This document shows positions 16,065 through 24,497 of a stretch of DNA of 64,000 nucleotides, piece after piece. This stretch comes from Methylobacterium oryzae (GTDB lineage Bacteria > Pseudomonadota > Alphaproteobacteria > Rhizobiales > Beijerinckiaceae). The position numbers and the translations under genes are program-made. Position 1 is the first letter of the stretch. Each line of letters begins with the position of its first letter. The DNA is taken from positions 564,501 through 628,500 of the forward strand of contig NZ_CP090349.1 of the NCBI RefSeq assembly GCF_021398735.1, given 5' to 3'. Below the pieces are notes generated by a model. That model saw nothing but the letters and a program-made list of their open reading frames with translations, ran no database searches and was not told the DNA's origin.

Positions 16065-16745
16065 TCAGGCGGCGCCCTTCACGGCGCGGAACATGAAGCC
16101 GCGCGCCTCGGCGTCCATCTCCGCCTTGAAGGCGTGGCGGCCCTTCAGCGCCTCGGCGGCCTGGGCGGCCGGCCGCGCGTTGAGCGCGTCGAGGTGGCGC
16201 TTGACGTTGGGCAGGTCCCCGAAGGCGCCCTCGCCGAGGACGAAGGGCACCATCCGGGCCCAGCCCCAGACCGCCATGTCGACGATCGTGTAGGTGTCGC
16301 CCAGCACGTAGGGGCGGTCGGCGAGGCGCTGGTCGAGGATGCCCCAGTGCCGGCGCGCCTCGAAGGCGTAGCGCTCGGTGGCGTAGGCGCTCCCGTCCTG
16401 CGCGAAGTGGCGGAAATGCACGCACTGGCCGGAGAACGGCCCGATGCCGGTCGCCACGAACATCAGCCAGGACAGCATCTCGCCGCGGACCGGCTCCCCC
16501 TCCGGCAGGAACCGGCCGGTCTTGCCCGCCAGGTACATCAGGATCGCGTTCGAATCGAACACGGTGACGTCGCCGTCGACGATCGCCGGCACCTTCCCAT
16601 TCGGATTGACGGCCGTGTAGGCCGGATCGAACTGCTGGCCCCTGCGGGTGTCGACCGGCACCGGCTCGTAGGGCAGCCCCATCTCCTCGAGGCAGAGGGC
16701 GACCTTCATGGGGTTGGGGCTGAGATTGTAGAAGAATCGAATCAC
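16065..16745 (-). CDS. Glutathione S-transferase family protein
   Basis: This is a 226-residue cytoplasmic GST. The thioredoxin-like N-domain opens IRFFYNLSPNPMKVALCLEE, and NPNGKVPAI with VFDSNAILMYLA forms the glutathione site. The C-domain holds GDTYTIVDMAVWGWARM, the conserved N-capping region. I place the start at GTG 16745 because GGGAG lies six bases upstream; the frame is open further. The Ser-Pro-Asn at the active-site loop resembles the YfcG/YghU-like and beta-type enzymes. The electrophile it acts on is unknown. Confidence 0.9.
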   Translation of the reverse strand: MIRFFYNLSPNPMKVALCLEEMGLPYEPVPVDTRRGQQFDPAYTAVNPNGKVPAIVDGDVTVFDSNAILMYLAGKTGRFLPEGEPVRGEMLSWLMFVATGIGPFSGQCVHFRHFAQDGSAYATERYAFEARRHWGILDQRLADRPYVLGDTYTIVDMAVWGWARMVPFVLGEGAFGDLPNVKRHLDALNARPAAQAAEALKGRHAFKAEMDAEARGFMFRAVKGAA

Positions 16746-16818
16746 GGCGCTCTCCCTGAACGACCCGGGCAGGATGTCCGGGCCCCGCGCCCGCACAAGG
16801 CGCGGCCGCGCAGGGCGG

Positions 16819-18303
16819 CTATTCCGCGACGATCTTGTAGCCGCGTCCCGGCACCAGCGCGGCGCCCCGCTCCAGCCCGTTGAGGACGAGGAACCGGTCG
16901 AGCGCCCGATCGGGCACCGCCATGCGGCGGGCGAGGTCCTCGGCGCTGGTCGAGGTCGCCTGCACCACCTGCAGCCGCAGGGGGCGCAGGACCGCCTCGT
17001 CGGGCGACACGGCGACGAGGGTCGCGGTCCAGCGGCGGAAGGCCGGGTCGGGATCGGTGGCGCCCTTGGCGGCCATGATCATCCGGTAGGTCGAGTCGCC
17101 GATCCGGATGGCCGCAAGGCGGAAGGTCCACTCCTTCCCCCGCGACAGCGCGAAGGCCGCGGGGTGGCCCGCGACGTCCCGGGTCTCGAAGCCGGCCGGG
17201 TCGAGGGCGTCGTTCCAGCTCGCCTTGAGCACCGCCTCGAGGGGCTGGCCGTCCTTGGCCTCGATCTGGTCGAACAGCAGGCGCCGGGCGCCGTCCGGGG
17301 TGGTCCCGAGCACCGCCGAGCGGGTGTTCTCCAGGGTGAAGCCCTCCGGCACCTCGAAGGCGATGCCGAGGCCGGGATGGATGAAGCGGTGCCCGCGCAC
17401 CGCGCCGTCGCGCGGGTTGTCGCCGTAGGCGAGCCCGTCCACCGCCGCGAGGTAGGCGGCGCGGTCGTCGGTGCCGATGCCCGGCGCGCCGATGCGGCGG
17501 GCCGCGCGGGTCACCTGGGTGATGCGCTCGGCCGTGCCCGGATGGGTCGCCAGCATGTCGGGCGCGGCGGCGCTGCCGGCCTTCAGCCCCGTGGAGCGGT
17601 TGAGCGCGGCGAGGAAGCGCCCGGCCGCGAACGGGTCGTAGCCGGCCTTGGCCAGGGTGCGCACGCCGGTGGCGTCCGCCTCCAGCTCCTGCTCGCGGGA
17701 GAACCGGGCGAGGGCGAAGCGCGACTGGCTCTGCAGCTGCGCGCCGGTATCGGGGTCGTTCAGCACGTCGGCCACGACGCGGCTGACGAGCGCCGAGCGC
17801 AGCTCGAGCTCGCTGCGGGCCGTGGCGTGGTTGAGGGTCACGTGGGCCATCTCGTGCGCCAGCACGGCGGCCACCTCGGAGGTGTCGCTCGCCAGGGCCA
17901 CGAGGCCGCGGGTGACGTAGAGCCGCCCGTTCGGCAGCGCGAAGGCGTTGACCACCGGCGAGTCGAGGAGCGTCACCGTGTAGGCCTGGTCGGGCCGGTC
18001 GCTGGCCTTCACGAGGCGGTCGGTCACCTCGGTCAGCATCCGCGTGACGTTGGGGGCCCGGGCCTCGCCCCCGAAGGAGGCCACGAGCTTGAGGTGGTCG
18101 GCATCGGCGGCGCGCTCGCGGCCGGTGGTGCGCGGCGCCTCCGCGGGCACCCGCACCACGGCCGGCCGCACGGTCGCCTCGGTCTGGTCGGCCACGCAGG
18201 CGCCGAGCAGCAGGGCGAGGCCGCCCAACGCCGCCGCGCCGAGGGTGCGCCGCCCCGCCGCGCGGGTCCGCCCCGCGCCGATGTGCCCCGTGATCCCGCC
18301 CAT
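16819..18303 (-). CDS. M48-family zinc metalloprotease lipoprotein with LysM-like tail
   Basis: This is a 494-residue envelope protease. The N-terminus has a signal with lipobox LLLGAC at about residues 31-36, so it should be lipid-anchored. The metzincin-like site HEMAHVTLNH and the downstream ligand in REQELEADATG are intact. YVTRGLVALASDTSEVAAVLAHE is the usual BepA/LoiP-like context. The last 50 residues (LRLQVVQATSTSAEDLARRM to LVPGRGYKIVAE) look like a LysM-like peptidoglycan-binding module. ATG 18303 follows the upstream gene by five bases, so the two form an operon. Confidence 0.9.
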   Translation of the reverse strand: MGGITGHIGAGRTRAAGRRTLGAAALGGLALLLGACVADQTEATVRPAVVRVPAEAPRTTGRERAADADHLKLVASFGGEARAPNVTRMLTEVTDRLVKASDRPDQAYTVTLLDSPVVNAFALPNGRLYVTRGLVALASDTSEVAAVLAHEMAHVTLNHATARSELELRSALVSRVVADVLNDPDTGAQLQSQSRFALARFSREQELEADATGVRTLAKAGYDPFAAGRFLAALNRSTGLKAGSAAAPDMLATHPGTAERITQVTRAARRIGAPGIGTDDRAAYLAAVDGLAYGDNPRDGAVRGHRFIHPGLGIAFEVPEGFTLENTRSAVLGTTPDGARRLLFDQIEAKDGQPLEAVLKASWNDALDPAGFETRDVAGHPAAFALSRGKEWTFRLAAIRIGDSTYRMIMAAKGATDPDPAFRRWTATLVAVSPDEAVLRPLRLQVVQATSTSAEDLARRMAVPDRALDRFLVLNGLERGAALVPGRGYKIVAE

Positions 18304-18308
18304 CGCGA

Positions 18309-19193
18309 TCAGCGCCGCAATCCCCGTTCCCCCTCCGGATCGGCCTCCGGCCGGTCCGTCTCCTCGAGCGTCTCGAGCCCGTCGAGGGCGACCTCCAGGG
18401 TCGGGCCGCGCCGGACCTCCAGGAGGCCGCGCACCCGCACGCGCCGGCCCTCGAGCGAGGCCGCACTCAAACCACGGGCGCGCATCATTCGCCAAGTGCG
18501 TTTCGATACCGTCACCGTGAGGCCGTCCGTGCCGCGGGCCGCGAAATCGAGATAGGTGCGCGCGCCGCGCTCGCCGACATGGCGGATTCGGCCCTCCGCG
18601 ACGACGAAATGTCCGGCCTTCGCCCGGAGCGCCGGACCGTCCTGCGCCGCCGGGAGCGCGACGCCCCAGAGGCCGAGCCCGCGCGCGCGGGCGGCCGCCT
18701 CCACGAGGCGCAGGCCGGGCCGGCACAGCGAATCGGCCTCGCCCGCGTCCGCGTATGCCAGCCCGGCCCCGATGAGGCCGCCCGCCAGATCCGCGCCCGC
18801 CAGATCCGCGCCCTCCGCGATGTCGCCCTCCGCGACCAGGAGGTCGGCCCGCGCGCGGTCCCACCGGTCGGGCTGCCCGCGGGGAACCACCGTGACCCGG
18901 GCGCCCCGCCGGGTCTCGAGCCAGGCCCGCGCGGCGGACGCGGCCTCCGGCGTGTCCGGCCAGCGCAGCGAGTCCAGCACCGCCCGGAGGCCCGAGACCA
19001 TACGGATCTCCCCGCGGGGCCCGATTTCCGCCACCACCTCGTCGCGCGCCGGCCCGGTCGCGCACGCCGACGGCCCGGCGCGCGACGCGGCGCGTGCCGG
19101 ACAGGGCGCCGCCGCGGCGAGCGCCGCCGCCATCAAGGTCGCCATCGAGGTCGCCAGCGGGCGTCCCCGCACGACCGCCGCGCGCCCGCGCAT
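18309..19193 (-). CDS. Secreted thermonuclease-like protein
   Basis: This encodes 294 residues with an Ala-rich signal (LATSMATLMAAALAAAAPCPARA). The middle resembles the staphylococcal-nuclease-type fold used in alphaproteobacterial 'thermonuclease family' proteins (VEAAARARGLGLWG). A C-terminal OB-like segment reads GRIRHVGERGARTYLDFAARG. The classic Arg/Asp/Glu active site of SNase is not clearly present, so catalytic activity is doubtful. An AEGADLAGADLAGG internal repeat is notable. It lies just upstream of the M48 lipoprotein gene in the same operon. Confidence 0.65.
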   Translation of the reverse strand: MRGRAAVVRGRPLATSMATLMAAALAAAAPCPARAASRAGPSACATGPARDEVVAEIGPRGEIRMVSGLRAVLDSLRWPDTPEAASAARAWLETRRGARVTVVPRGQPDRWDRARADLLVAEGDIAEGADLAGADLAGGLIGAGLAYADAGEADSLCRPGLRLVEAAARARGLGLWGVALPAAQDGPALRAKAGHFVVAEGRIRHVGERGARTYLDFAARGTDGLTVTVSKRTWRMMRARGLSAASLEGRRVRVRGLLEVRRGPTLEVALDGLETLEETDRPEADPEGERGLRR

Positions 19194-19284
19194 CGGTTCC
19201 CCCCGCGATCGCGGGCTCCGGCACCGCGCCGCCCCACCGGTCGCGGTTGGCCTCGGCCGGCGAGAATGCTATGGAGCGCCGGTC

Positions 19285-19626
19285 GTCTCCGTAGCTCAGC
19301 TGGACAGAGCACAGGTTTCCTAGAAGGTTCAATTGGGCGTCGCGCCGGGAAACCGCGCGACGGATCCGCTCAAAGTCGGGGAAAGCTTCCGGCATCGACG
19401 CGCCGCCGTCCGATGCTCTGCCGATCCCGAGCCAAGCCCGCGCGGCGCCCCGGCGTTCTGCGGGAAGGTGTAGAGACTAGACGGGCGGCACCTACCGGTT
19501 GGATGCAGTCCAGCCCACGGTGAAGGGATAGTCCAGGCCACGAACGCGGACCTTCGGGGCGCGGCGGCGAAAGCCGAAGTGGTATGAAACCTGGGGTCGC
19601 AGGTTCGAGCCCTGCCGGGGACACCA
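19285..19626 (+). tRNA. tRNA-Arg (anticodon CCU) interrupted by a group I intron
   Basis: The exons (19285-19321 and 19587-19626) join to a normal tRNA. Acceptor stem GTCTCCG (19285-19291) pairs with CGGGGAC (19616-19622). The D-arm is GCTC/GAGC. The anticodon stem CAGGT/ACCTG encloses the loop TTCCTAA with anticodon CCU. The T-arm GCAGG/CCTGC encloses TTCGAGC. Discriminator A and encoded CCA end at 19626. The intron sits directly after the third anticodon base. The location matches the known tRNA-Arg(CCU) intron of Agrobacterium in principle. The tRNA decodes rare AGG codons, so intron removal would be needed to read them. Confidence 0.95.
19322..19586 (+). ncRNA. Group I self-splicing intron in tRNA-Arg(CCU)
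   Basis: The intron is 265 bases, with 5' splice after U19321 and a terminal G at 19586, as group I rules demand. A P2-like hairpin CGTCGCGC/GCGCGACG with a GAAA-containing loop occupies about 19338-19363. The conserved core is visible: GTAGAGACTAGACGGG near 19470-19485 contains the P7 5' strand (GACTA), and AAGGGATAGTCCA near 19523-19535 contains its partner TAGTC. It has no open reading frame for a homing endonuclease. The compact size and tRNA location suggest subgroup IC3, like Azoarcus and Agrobacterium introns; the subgroup is inferred. Confidence 0.92.
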
Positions 19627-19767
19627 AGTTGTCTATTCTTGCAGATCTCCCGGCCGCAGAGCCGTGAGCAAATCGTCCACCACGTCGAACGCCTGCCGGT
19701 GACAAGTACCGAGGGGCGCGCTAAGCTTTGCCGCCAGGATTCATGGCAGGGGGTGGACGAGCACTTC

Positions 19768-20175
19768 ATGGCGGGCCAGAAGACCGATCAGCGCGACGTC
19801 TATGTCGGGCAACGCATCGCCGAGCAGCGCCGCAAGGCATCGCTCACACAGCGCCGCGTCGCGCAGAGCTTCGGTATGTCTGCAGCTCAGCTCCAGAAGT
19901 ACGAGAAGGGAACCAACCGGATCAGCGCCGTCCATCTCGACATCTTCTCGCGCATGACCGGCGTGCCGATGGATTACTTCTTCAAAGGGATGCCCCGGAA
20001 CGATGACTTCATCGCGCCGGGCTTCAGCGAGCGCGAGCAGTCGACCCTGTCGGAAGCCGGGTTGAAGGGGCTGGCGGAAGTCGTGGGCCGCCACATCACC
20101 GAGAACTTCTCCGAGGAGGCGCGCCGCGACGTGGCCGACGCCATCCGGGCCCTCGAGAGCAAGCTCGGCGGCTGA
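19768..20175 (+). CDS. XRE-family helix-turn-helix regulator
   Basis: This is a 135-residue DNA-binding protein. The HTH occupies about residues 12-66: VGQRIAEQRRKASLTQRRVAQSFGMSAAQLQKYEKGTNRISA, a canonical Cro/CI-type unit followed by VHLDIFSRMTGVPMDYFF. The C-terminal part (SEAGLKGLAEVVGRHITENF, ending ADAIRALESKLGG) is helical. ATG 19768 is my choice; GTG 19753 and earlier starts are possible. The gene lies downstream of the tRNA and upstream of metK, an order seen in related alphaproteobacteria, but a regulatory link to metK is not shown here. Confidence 0.88.
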   Translation: MAGQKTDQRDVYVGQRIAEQRRKASLTQRRVAQSFGMSAAQLQKYEKGTNRISAVHLDIFSRMTGVPMDYFFKGMPRNDDFIAPGFSEREQSTLSEAGLKGLAEVVGRHITENFSEEARRDVADAIRALESKLGG

Positions 20176-20258
20176 GGGCAGGGGCGGGCCCCGGGGCGTC
20201 GCGCGATCGTTTTTCCGGTCGCTTCGTCCGGTATAGCGGATCCGTTCGTTCCTCCATC

Positions 20259-20308
20259 TTGACCGGCCCCCGGCCGGGTGCGAGAACCCCGGCCCCATGA
20301 AGGGTCAA
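20259..20308 (+). promoter_or_regulatory. Candidate structured leader upstream of metK
   Basis: TTGACC (20259-20264) can pair with GGTCAA (20303-20308). Inside it GGCC+GGGT (20272-20279) pairs with ACCC and GGCC (20286-20294) with one bulged C. The hairpin-within-a-stem ends 44 bases before the metK start. It matches none of the SAM riboswitch consensus patterns I know. It could equally be chance in GC-rich DNA. Confidence 0.35.
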
Positions 20309-20352
20309 ACGCCGCGATCGCGACGGCGTACCTCTGCAGCCGAGGCCGTCCG

Positions 20353-21531
20353 ATGCCGCGTTCCAACTACCTGTTCACCAGCGAGTCCGTGTCCGAGGGA
20401 CACCCCGACAAGGTCTGCGACAGGATCTCGGACACCGTGGTCGACGCCTACCTCGCGGCGATGCCGGAGGCGCGGCTCGGCGTCGAGACACTCGCCACGA
20501 CCAACCGCATCGTCATCGCCGGCGAGGTGCGCGGACCCGATTCGGTGACCTTCAAGGACCTCGAGGCCCTGACCCGCGAGGCCGTGAAGGATATCGGCTA
20601 CGAGCAGTCGGGCTTCCACTGGAAGAACAACGACGTCGCGATCCACCTGCACGCCCAGTCGGCCGACATCGCCCAGGGCGTGGACGCGGCCGGCAACAAG
20701 GACGAGGGCGCGGGCGACCAGGGCATCATGTTTGGCTACGCCGCCGACGAGACGCCCGAGCTGATGCCGGCGCCGATCTTCTACGCCCACAAGATCCTCA
20801 AGGACCTCGCCGACGCCCGCAAGGCGAAGCAGGGCGACGCCGCCAAGCTCGGCCCCGACGCCAAGAGCCAGGTCACGGTCCGCTACGAGAACGGCCGCCC
20901 GGTCGAGGTGACCCAGGTCGTGCTGTCGACCCAGCACCTCGACGAGTCCCTCGATTCCGCGGACGTCCGCGCCATCGTCGAGCCCTACATCCTGAAGGCG
21001 CTGCCGCAGGGCTGGGTCAACGAGGGCACGGTCTGGCACGTGAACCCGACCGGCAAGTTCGTGATCGGCGGCCCGGACGGCGACGCCGGCCTCACCGGCC
21101 GCAAGATCATCGTCGACACCTACGGCGGCGCGGCCCCGCACGGCGGCGGCGCGTTCTCCGGCAAGGACCCGACGAAGGTCGACCGCTCGGCGGCCTACGC
21201 GGCGCGCTACCTCGCCAAGAACGTGGTGGCCGCGGGCCTCGCCAGCCGCGCCACGATCCAGCTCGCCTACGCGATCGGCGTGTCGAAGCCGCTCTCGATC
21301 TACGTGGACCTGCACGGCACCGGCACGGTCGACGAGGCCAAGCTCGAGGCCGTGCTGATGGACGCCATGGACCTGTCGCCCCGCGGCATCCGCACGGCGC
21401 TCAGCCTGAACAAGCCGATCTACGCGCGCACCTCGGCCTACGGCCATTTCGGCCGTGCCCCCGAGGCCGACGGCGGCTTCTCGTGGGAGCGCACCGACCT
21501 CGCCGGCAAGCTGAAGTCGGCGCTGGCCTGA
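20353..21531 (+). CDS. metK: S-adenosylmethionine synthetase
   Basis: MetK makes SAM from methionine and ATP; 392 residues, the usual bacterial length. It opens [25 protein letters not shown], with the ATP-site His in [17 protein letters not shown] is the first PROSITE signature, [25 protein letters not shown] the glycine-rich second. The ATG at 20353 gives the standard N-terminus. The gene lies between an XRE regulator and trmB. All ligand motifs are intact. Confidence 0.98.
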   Translation: MPRSNYLFTSESVSEGHPDKVCDRISDTVVDAYLAAMPEARLGVETLATTNRIVIAGEVRGPDSVTFKDLEALTREAVKDIGYEQSGFHWKNNDVAIHLHAQSADIAQGVDAAGNKDEGAGDQGIMFGYAADETPELMPAPIFYAHKILKDLADARKAKQGDAAKLGPDAKSQVTVRYENGRPVEVTQVVLSTQHLDESLDSADVRAIVEPYILKALPQGWVNEGTVWHVNPTGKFVIGGPDGDAGLTGRKIIVDTYGGAAPHGGGAFSGKDPTKVDRSAAYAARYLAKNVVAAGLASRATIQLAYAIGVSKPLSIYVDLHGTGTVDEAKLEAVLMDAMDLSPRGIRTALSLNKPIYARTSAYGHFGRAPEADGGFSWERTDLAGKLKSALA

Positions 21532-21846
21532 GGGCGGCTTCCGCTCGGCCCCGGGCCGACGCGCGGGCCGGAGATCGGCGGCGCGCCGGGGTGACGTGAA
21601 GGCGGTGCGGGCGGTGCTTTGAGCGCCGCCCGGTCCCGGATGCTCCGCGGCCCCGCGGCCCGTGTTCCCGATCGGGCGCTGGCGGCGCGGTGCGTTCGGC
21701 GCCGCGGCGTCCGCGCGGGTGCCGCGCCACCCGATCGTGCCGCGTCGCGGCGTGCCGGGCGTGCTGTCCCGGACGGCATCCCACCGACGCGCCCCGTCTC
21801 CGGTCGTGACCCGGGACGCGTCCCATCTCCGAGGTAGACTGAGCCG
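21532..21846 (+). other. Non-coding gap between metK and trmB
   Basis: These 315 bases are very GC-rich and contain no open frame with coding character on the strands I checked. I see no riboswitch, tRNA or clear terminator. Segments such as GTCCCGGACGGCATCC and GTCTCCGGTCGTGACCCGGG are locally self-complementary but unremarkable. Confidence 0.4.
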
Positions 21847-22584
21847 GTGGACACCGACGCCCCTGGACGCTCCGACCACCCGGTCGAGGAGCCGGAGCGC
21901 GCCTTCTTCGGGCGCCGCAAGGGCAAGCGCCTGCGCGGGCAGCAGGAGCGCCGGCTCGCCGAGCTGCTGCCGAGCCTGCGGGTCGACCTGCCGCCGGGCG
22001 ACGCGATCCTCGATCCGCGCGCGCTGTTCCCCGCCATGCCGGCGCCGCCGGAGGCGCTGTGGCTGGAGATCGGCTTCGGCGGCGGCGAGCACCTCGCCGC
22101 CCAGGCGGCCGCGCATCCGGCCGTCGGCATCATCGGCGCCGAGCCCTTCGTCAACGGCGTGGTCAAGCTGCTGGCGGCGATCGAGGCGCGTGCGCTGCGC
22201 AACGTCCGCATCCGCGACGAGGACGTGACCGCCCTGCTGGCGCGCCTGCCGGATGCCTGCCTCGACCGGGTCTACCTGCTCTATCCCGATCCCTGGCCCA
22301 AGCGGCGGCAGCGCAAGCGCCGGTTCGTCTCCGACGCGTCGCTCGCCGAGATCGGCCGGGTCCTGAAGGACGGCGGCCTGTTCCGCTTCGCCAGCGACAT
22401 CGACGACTATGCCGGCTGGACGCTCGTCCGGGCCGCGCGGTGCCCGGTCCTCGCCTGGACGGCGCGGGACGCCCGGGACTGGACGCGGCCGTTCCCGGGC
22501 TGGCCCGGCACGCGCTACGAGGCCAAGGCGCTGGCAGCGGGCCGCCGGCCCACCTATCTGGAATTCGCCCGCCGCCCCCGCTGA
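21847..22584 (+). CDS. trmB: tRNA (guanine-N7-)-methyltransferase
   Basis: TrmB methylates G46 in the tRNA variable loop using SAM, the product of the upstream metK. It has 245 residues from GTG 21847. The N-terminus RAFFGRRKGKRLRGQQERRL is the family's basic tRNA-contacting segment. LWLEIGFGGGEHLAAQA is the SAM-binding motif I. VYLLYPDPWPKRRQRKRRFV is the catalytic and PDPWPK signature. The C-terminal GTRYEAKALAAGRRPTYLEF is the conserved (T-x-Y/F-E) end. Confidence 0.96.
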   Translation: MDTDAPGRSDHPVEEPERAFFGRRKGKRLRGQQERRLAELLPSLRVDLPPGDAILDPRALFPAMPAPPEALWLEIGFGGGEHLAAQAAAHPAVGIIGAEPFVNGVVKLLAAIEARALRNVRIRDEDVTALLARLPDACLDRVYLLYPDPWPKRRQRKRRFVSDASLAEIGRVLKDGGLFRFASDIDDYAGWTLVRAARCPVLAWTARDARDWTRPFPGWPGTRYEAKALAAGRRPTYLEFARRPR

Positions 22585-22756
22585 GAGCCCCCGCGGTCGG
22601 GTCGCGCGGGTGCCCGGTCGCCGCAGGCGGAGCGGAACGCCTTGCCACAGTCACGCTCGGGCGCCATCCTCAGGGCCCGCCGCGGTCCGTGATCGTGGCG
22701 GGAGGGGGCTCATCTCCGGCGGGAGCGCGCCACGGCGCGTTCGAGGATTCTTCCGA

Positions 22757-24472
22757 GTGAATGAGAGGGTGGGTCAGGACCCGGCGGCGGAGGACCCGTT
22801 GCGCGCCGGCTTCGACGAGGCCGCGATCGGCCTCGCCGTGCTGTCGGCGGACGAGGCGGGGATCGTCGCCGCCAACCGGGCCCTGCACGATCTCGCCGGC
22901 TGGCCGCCCGGCACCCTGCCCGGGCGCGCGGCCGCCGAACTCCTGGGCGAGGGGCCGGAGGGGCTCCGGGACGGTCTCCAGGTCTGGCGCCGGGCGGATG
23001 GCACGCCCCTCGACGTGCGGGTCCGGCGCGCGGGCCGGACCCTGGCGGTCGAGACGGTCGACGTGGACGCGGCGGCCCATTCCGAGGCGAACCGCGAGGC
23101 CCTCGCGGCCGCCGGGCTCGGGGAATGGCGCTGGGACCGCGCGACCGGCCTCCTCACCCTGTCGCGCCGCGCCGCCCGCATCCTCGGGCGCCCGCCGGGC
23201 CGTTCCGTCTCGTGGGAGGAGCTGAAGACCGGCCTGTCGCCGGCGGAGCTCGCGCGCCTGAGCGCACTGATCGCCGAGGCCGACGGGACCGACGAGCCCT
23301 ACCAGTTCGACACGGCCACGACGGTGGCCGGGCGGACCGTGATCCTGCGGGTGCGGGGGCAGGCCGTGCCGGGCCCCGACGGCGCGCCGATCGGCATGGT
23401 CGGCGTCCTCCAGGACATCACCACGCGGGTCGAGGCCCGGGACGAGATCCTGTCCCGCGACCAGCGCCTGCGGGTCGCCACCACGGTCGCCCGGCTCGGC
23501 ATCTTCGAGTGGCACATGCTCGAGGACCAGGCGATCTGGGAGAACGAGCACATGTACGAGATCTTCGGGCACGCGCCCGAGGACGGGACGATCGGCAAGA
23601 CCGAGTTTCTCAACGACATCCTCCACCCGGACGACCGCCCCGCGGTCCGGCGGGCGATCTCCCAGGCGCTGCGGGAGGACGGGGACCTGCACATCAGCGG
23701 CCGGATCCGGCGCAAGTCCGACGGCGTGTGGCGCACGATCGACATGGCCGGCCGGTTCGAGCGCGACGCCCCCGGCCGCCTGCCGCGCCGCCTGATCGGC
23801 GTCGTCGCGGACGTGACCGACCGCCGGGTCGCGGAGGAGCGCCAGAGCCTGCTGATCCGCGAGCTGCACCACCGGGTCAAGAACACGCTGGCGACCGTCC
23901 AGGCCATCGTGGGCTCCACCGCGCGGACGGCGTCCAGCATCGAGAGCTTCTACGAGGCCTTCGTCGGGCGGATCAAATCCCTGGCGCACACGCACTCGGT
24001 GCTCACCGAGGACACGTGGCAGACGGCGTCGATCGCCAATCTCCTGCGCAACGAGCTGAAGCCCTACGCGGAGGTGGCGCCGGACGGCGCCGCCGAGGGG
24101 CGCATCAGCCTCGACGGGCCGGCGATCGACCTGCCCTCCGAGATCGCGGTGCCGATCGGCATGGCGATCCACGAGCTCACCACCAACGCGGCGAAGTACG
24201 GGGCCCTGTCGAACCGCACCGGCCGGGTGGCGGTGGAATGGTCCCTGGAGCCCGGCGGCCCGGCCGGGATCCTGCGGTTCTCCTGGCGCGAGACCGGCGG
24301 GCCGCCGGTCGCGCCGCCGAGCCGCCAGGGCTTCGGCTCGCGCCTGCTGCAGCGGGTCCTGATCACCCAGGTCCAGGCCGAGGTGACCACCGACTACGCC
24401 CCCGGGGGCTTCTCCCTGACCATGCGGGCCCCGATCCCGCCGCGCAACGACAGCCTCAACCCGCTGGTGTGA
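22757..24472 (+). CDS. PAS-domain sensor histidine kinase, HWE family
   Basis: This is a soluble two-component kinase of 571 residues, start GTG 22757 with GAGGA upstream. Three PAS-like regions precede the kinase: about residues 15-95 (FDEAAIGLAVLSADEAGIVAAN), 110-225 ending GVLQDITTR, and 240-360 (RLGIFEWHMLEDQAIWENEHM to GVVADVTDR). The phosphoacceptor is His372 in ELHHRVKNTLATVQAIV. The N-box is HELTTNAAKYGAL near 472-484, and FSWRETGGP supplies the Trp-x-Glu that names the HWE family. No transmembrane helix is evident, and no response-regulator gene is adjacent. The signal sensed is unknown. Confidence 0.93.
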   Translation: MNERVGQDPAAEDPLRAGFDEAAIGLAVLSADEAGIVAANRALHDLAGWPPGTLPGRAAAELLGEGPEGLRDGLQVWRRADGTPLDVRVRRAGRTLAVETVDVDAAAHSEANREALAAAGLGEWRWDRATGLLTLSRRAARILGRPPGRSVSWEELKTGLSPAELARLSALIAEADGTDEPYQFDTATTVAGRTVILRVRGQAVPGPDGAPIGMVGVLQDITTRVEARDEILSRDQRLRVATTVARLGIFEWHMLEDQAIWENEHMYEIFGHAPEDGTIGKTEFLNDILHPDDRPAVRRAISQALREDGDLHISGRIRRKSDGVWRTIDMAGRFERDAPGRLPRRLIGVVADVTDRRVAEERQSLLIRELHHRVKNTLATVQAIVGSTARTASSIESFYEAFVGRIKSLAHTHSVLTEDTWQTASIANLLRNELKPYAEVAPDGAAEGRISLDGPAIDLPSEIAVPIGMAIHELTTNAAKYGALSNRTGRVAVEWSLEPGGPAGILRFSWRETGGPPVAPPSRQGFGSRLLQRVLITQVQAEVTTDYAPGGFSLTMRAPIPPRNDSLNPLV

Positions 24473-24497
24473 CGCCGCGGCCGTCCCCGGGGCGGGT

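Noticed and set aside
16819..19395. A single 858-residue minus-strand reading frame covering the protease, the nuclease-like gene and the tRNA
   Set aside because: Only the last 494 codons from ATG 18303 look like protein. The rest is out of frame with the clear signal-peptide protein at 18309-19193 and runs into the tRNA exon and intron.
22631..22660. EcfG-type general stress promoter (GGAAC) before the HWE kinase gene
   Set aside because: GGAAC is present but the partner CGTT at 16-17 bases is not; the site reads CGCT with the wrong spacing.
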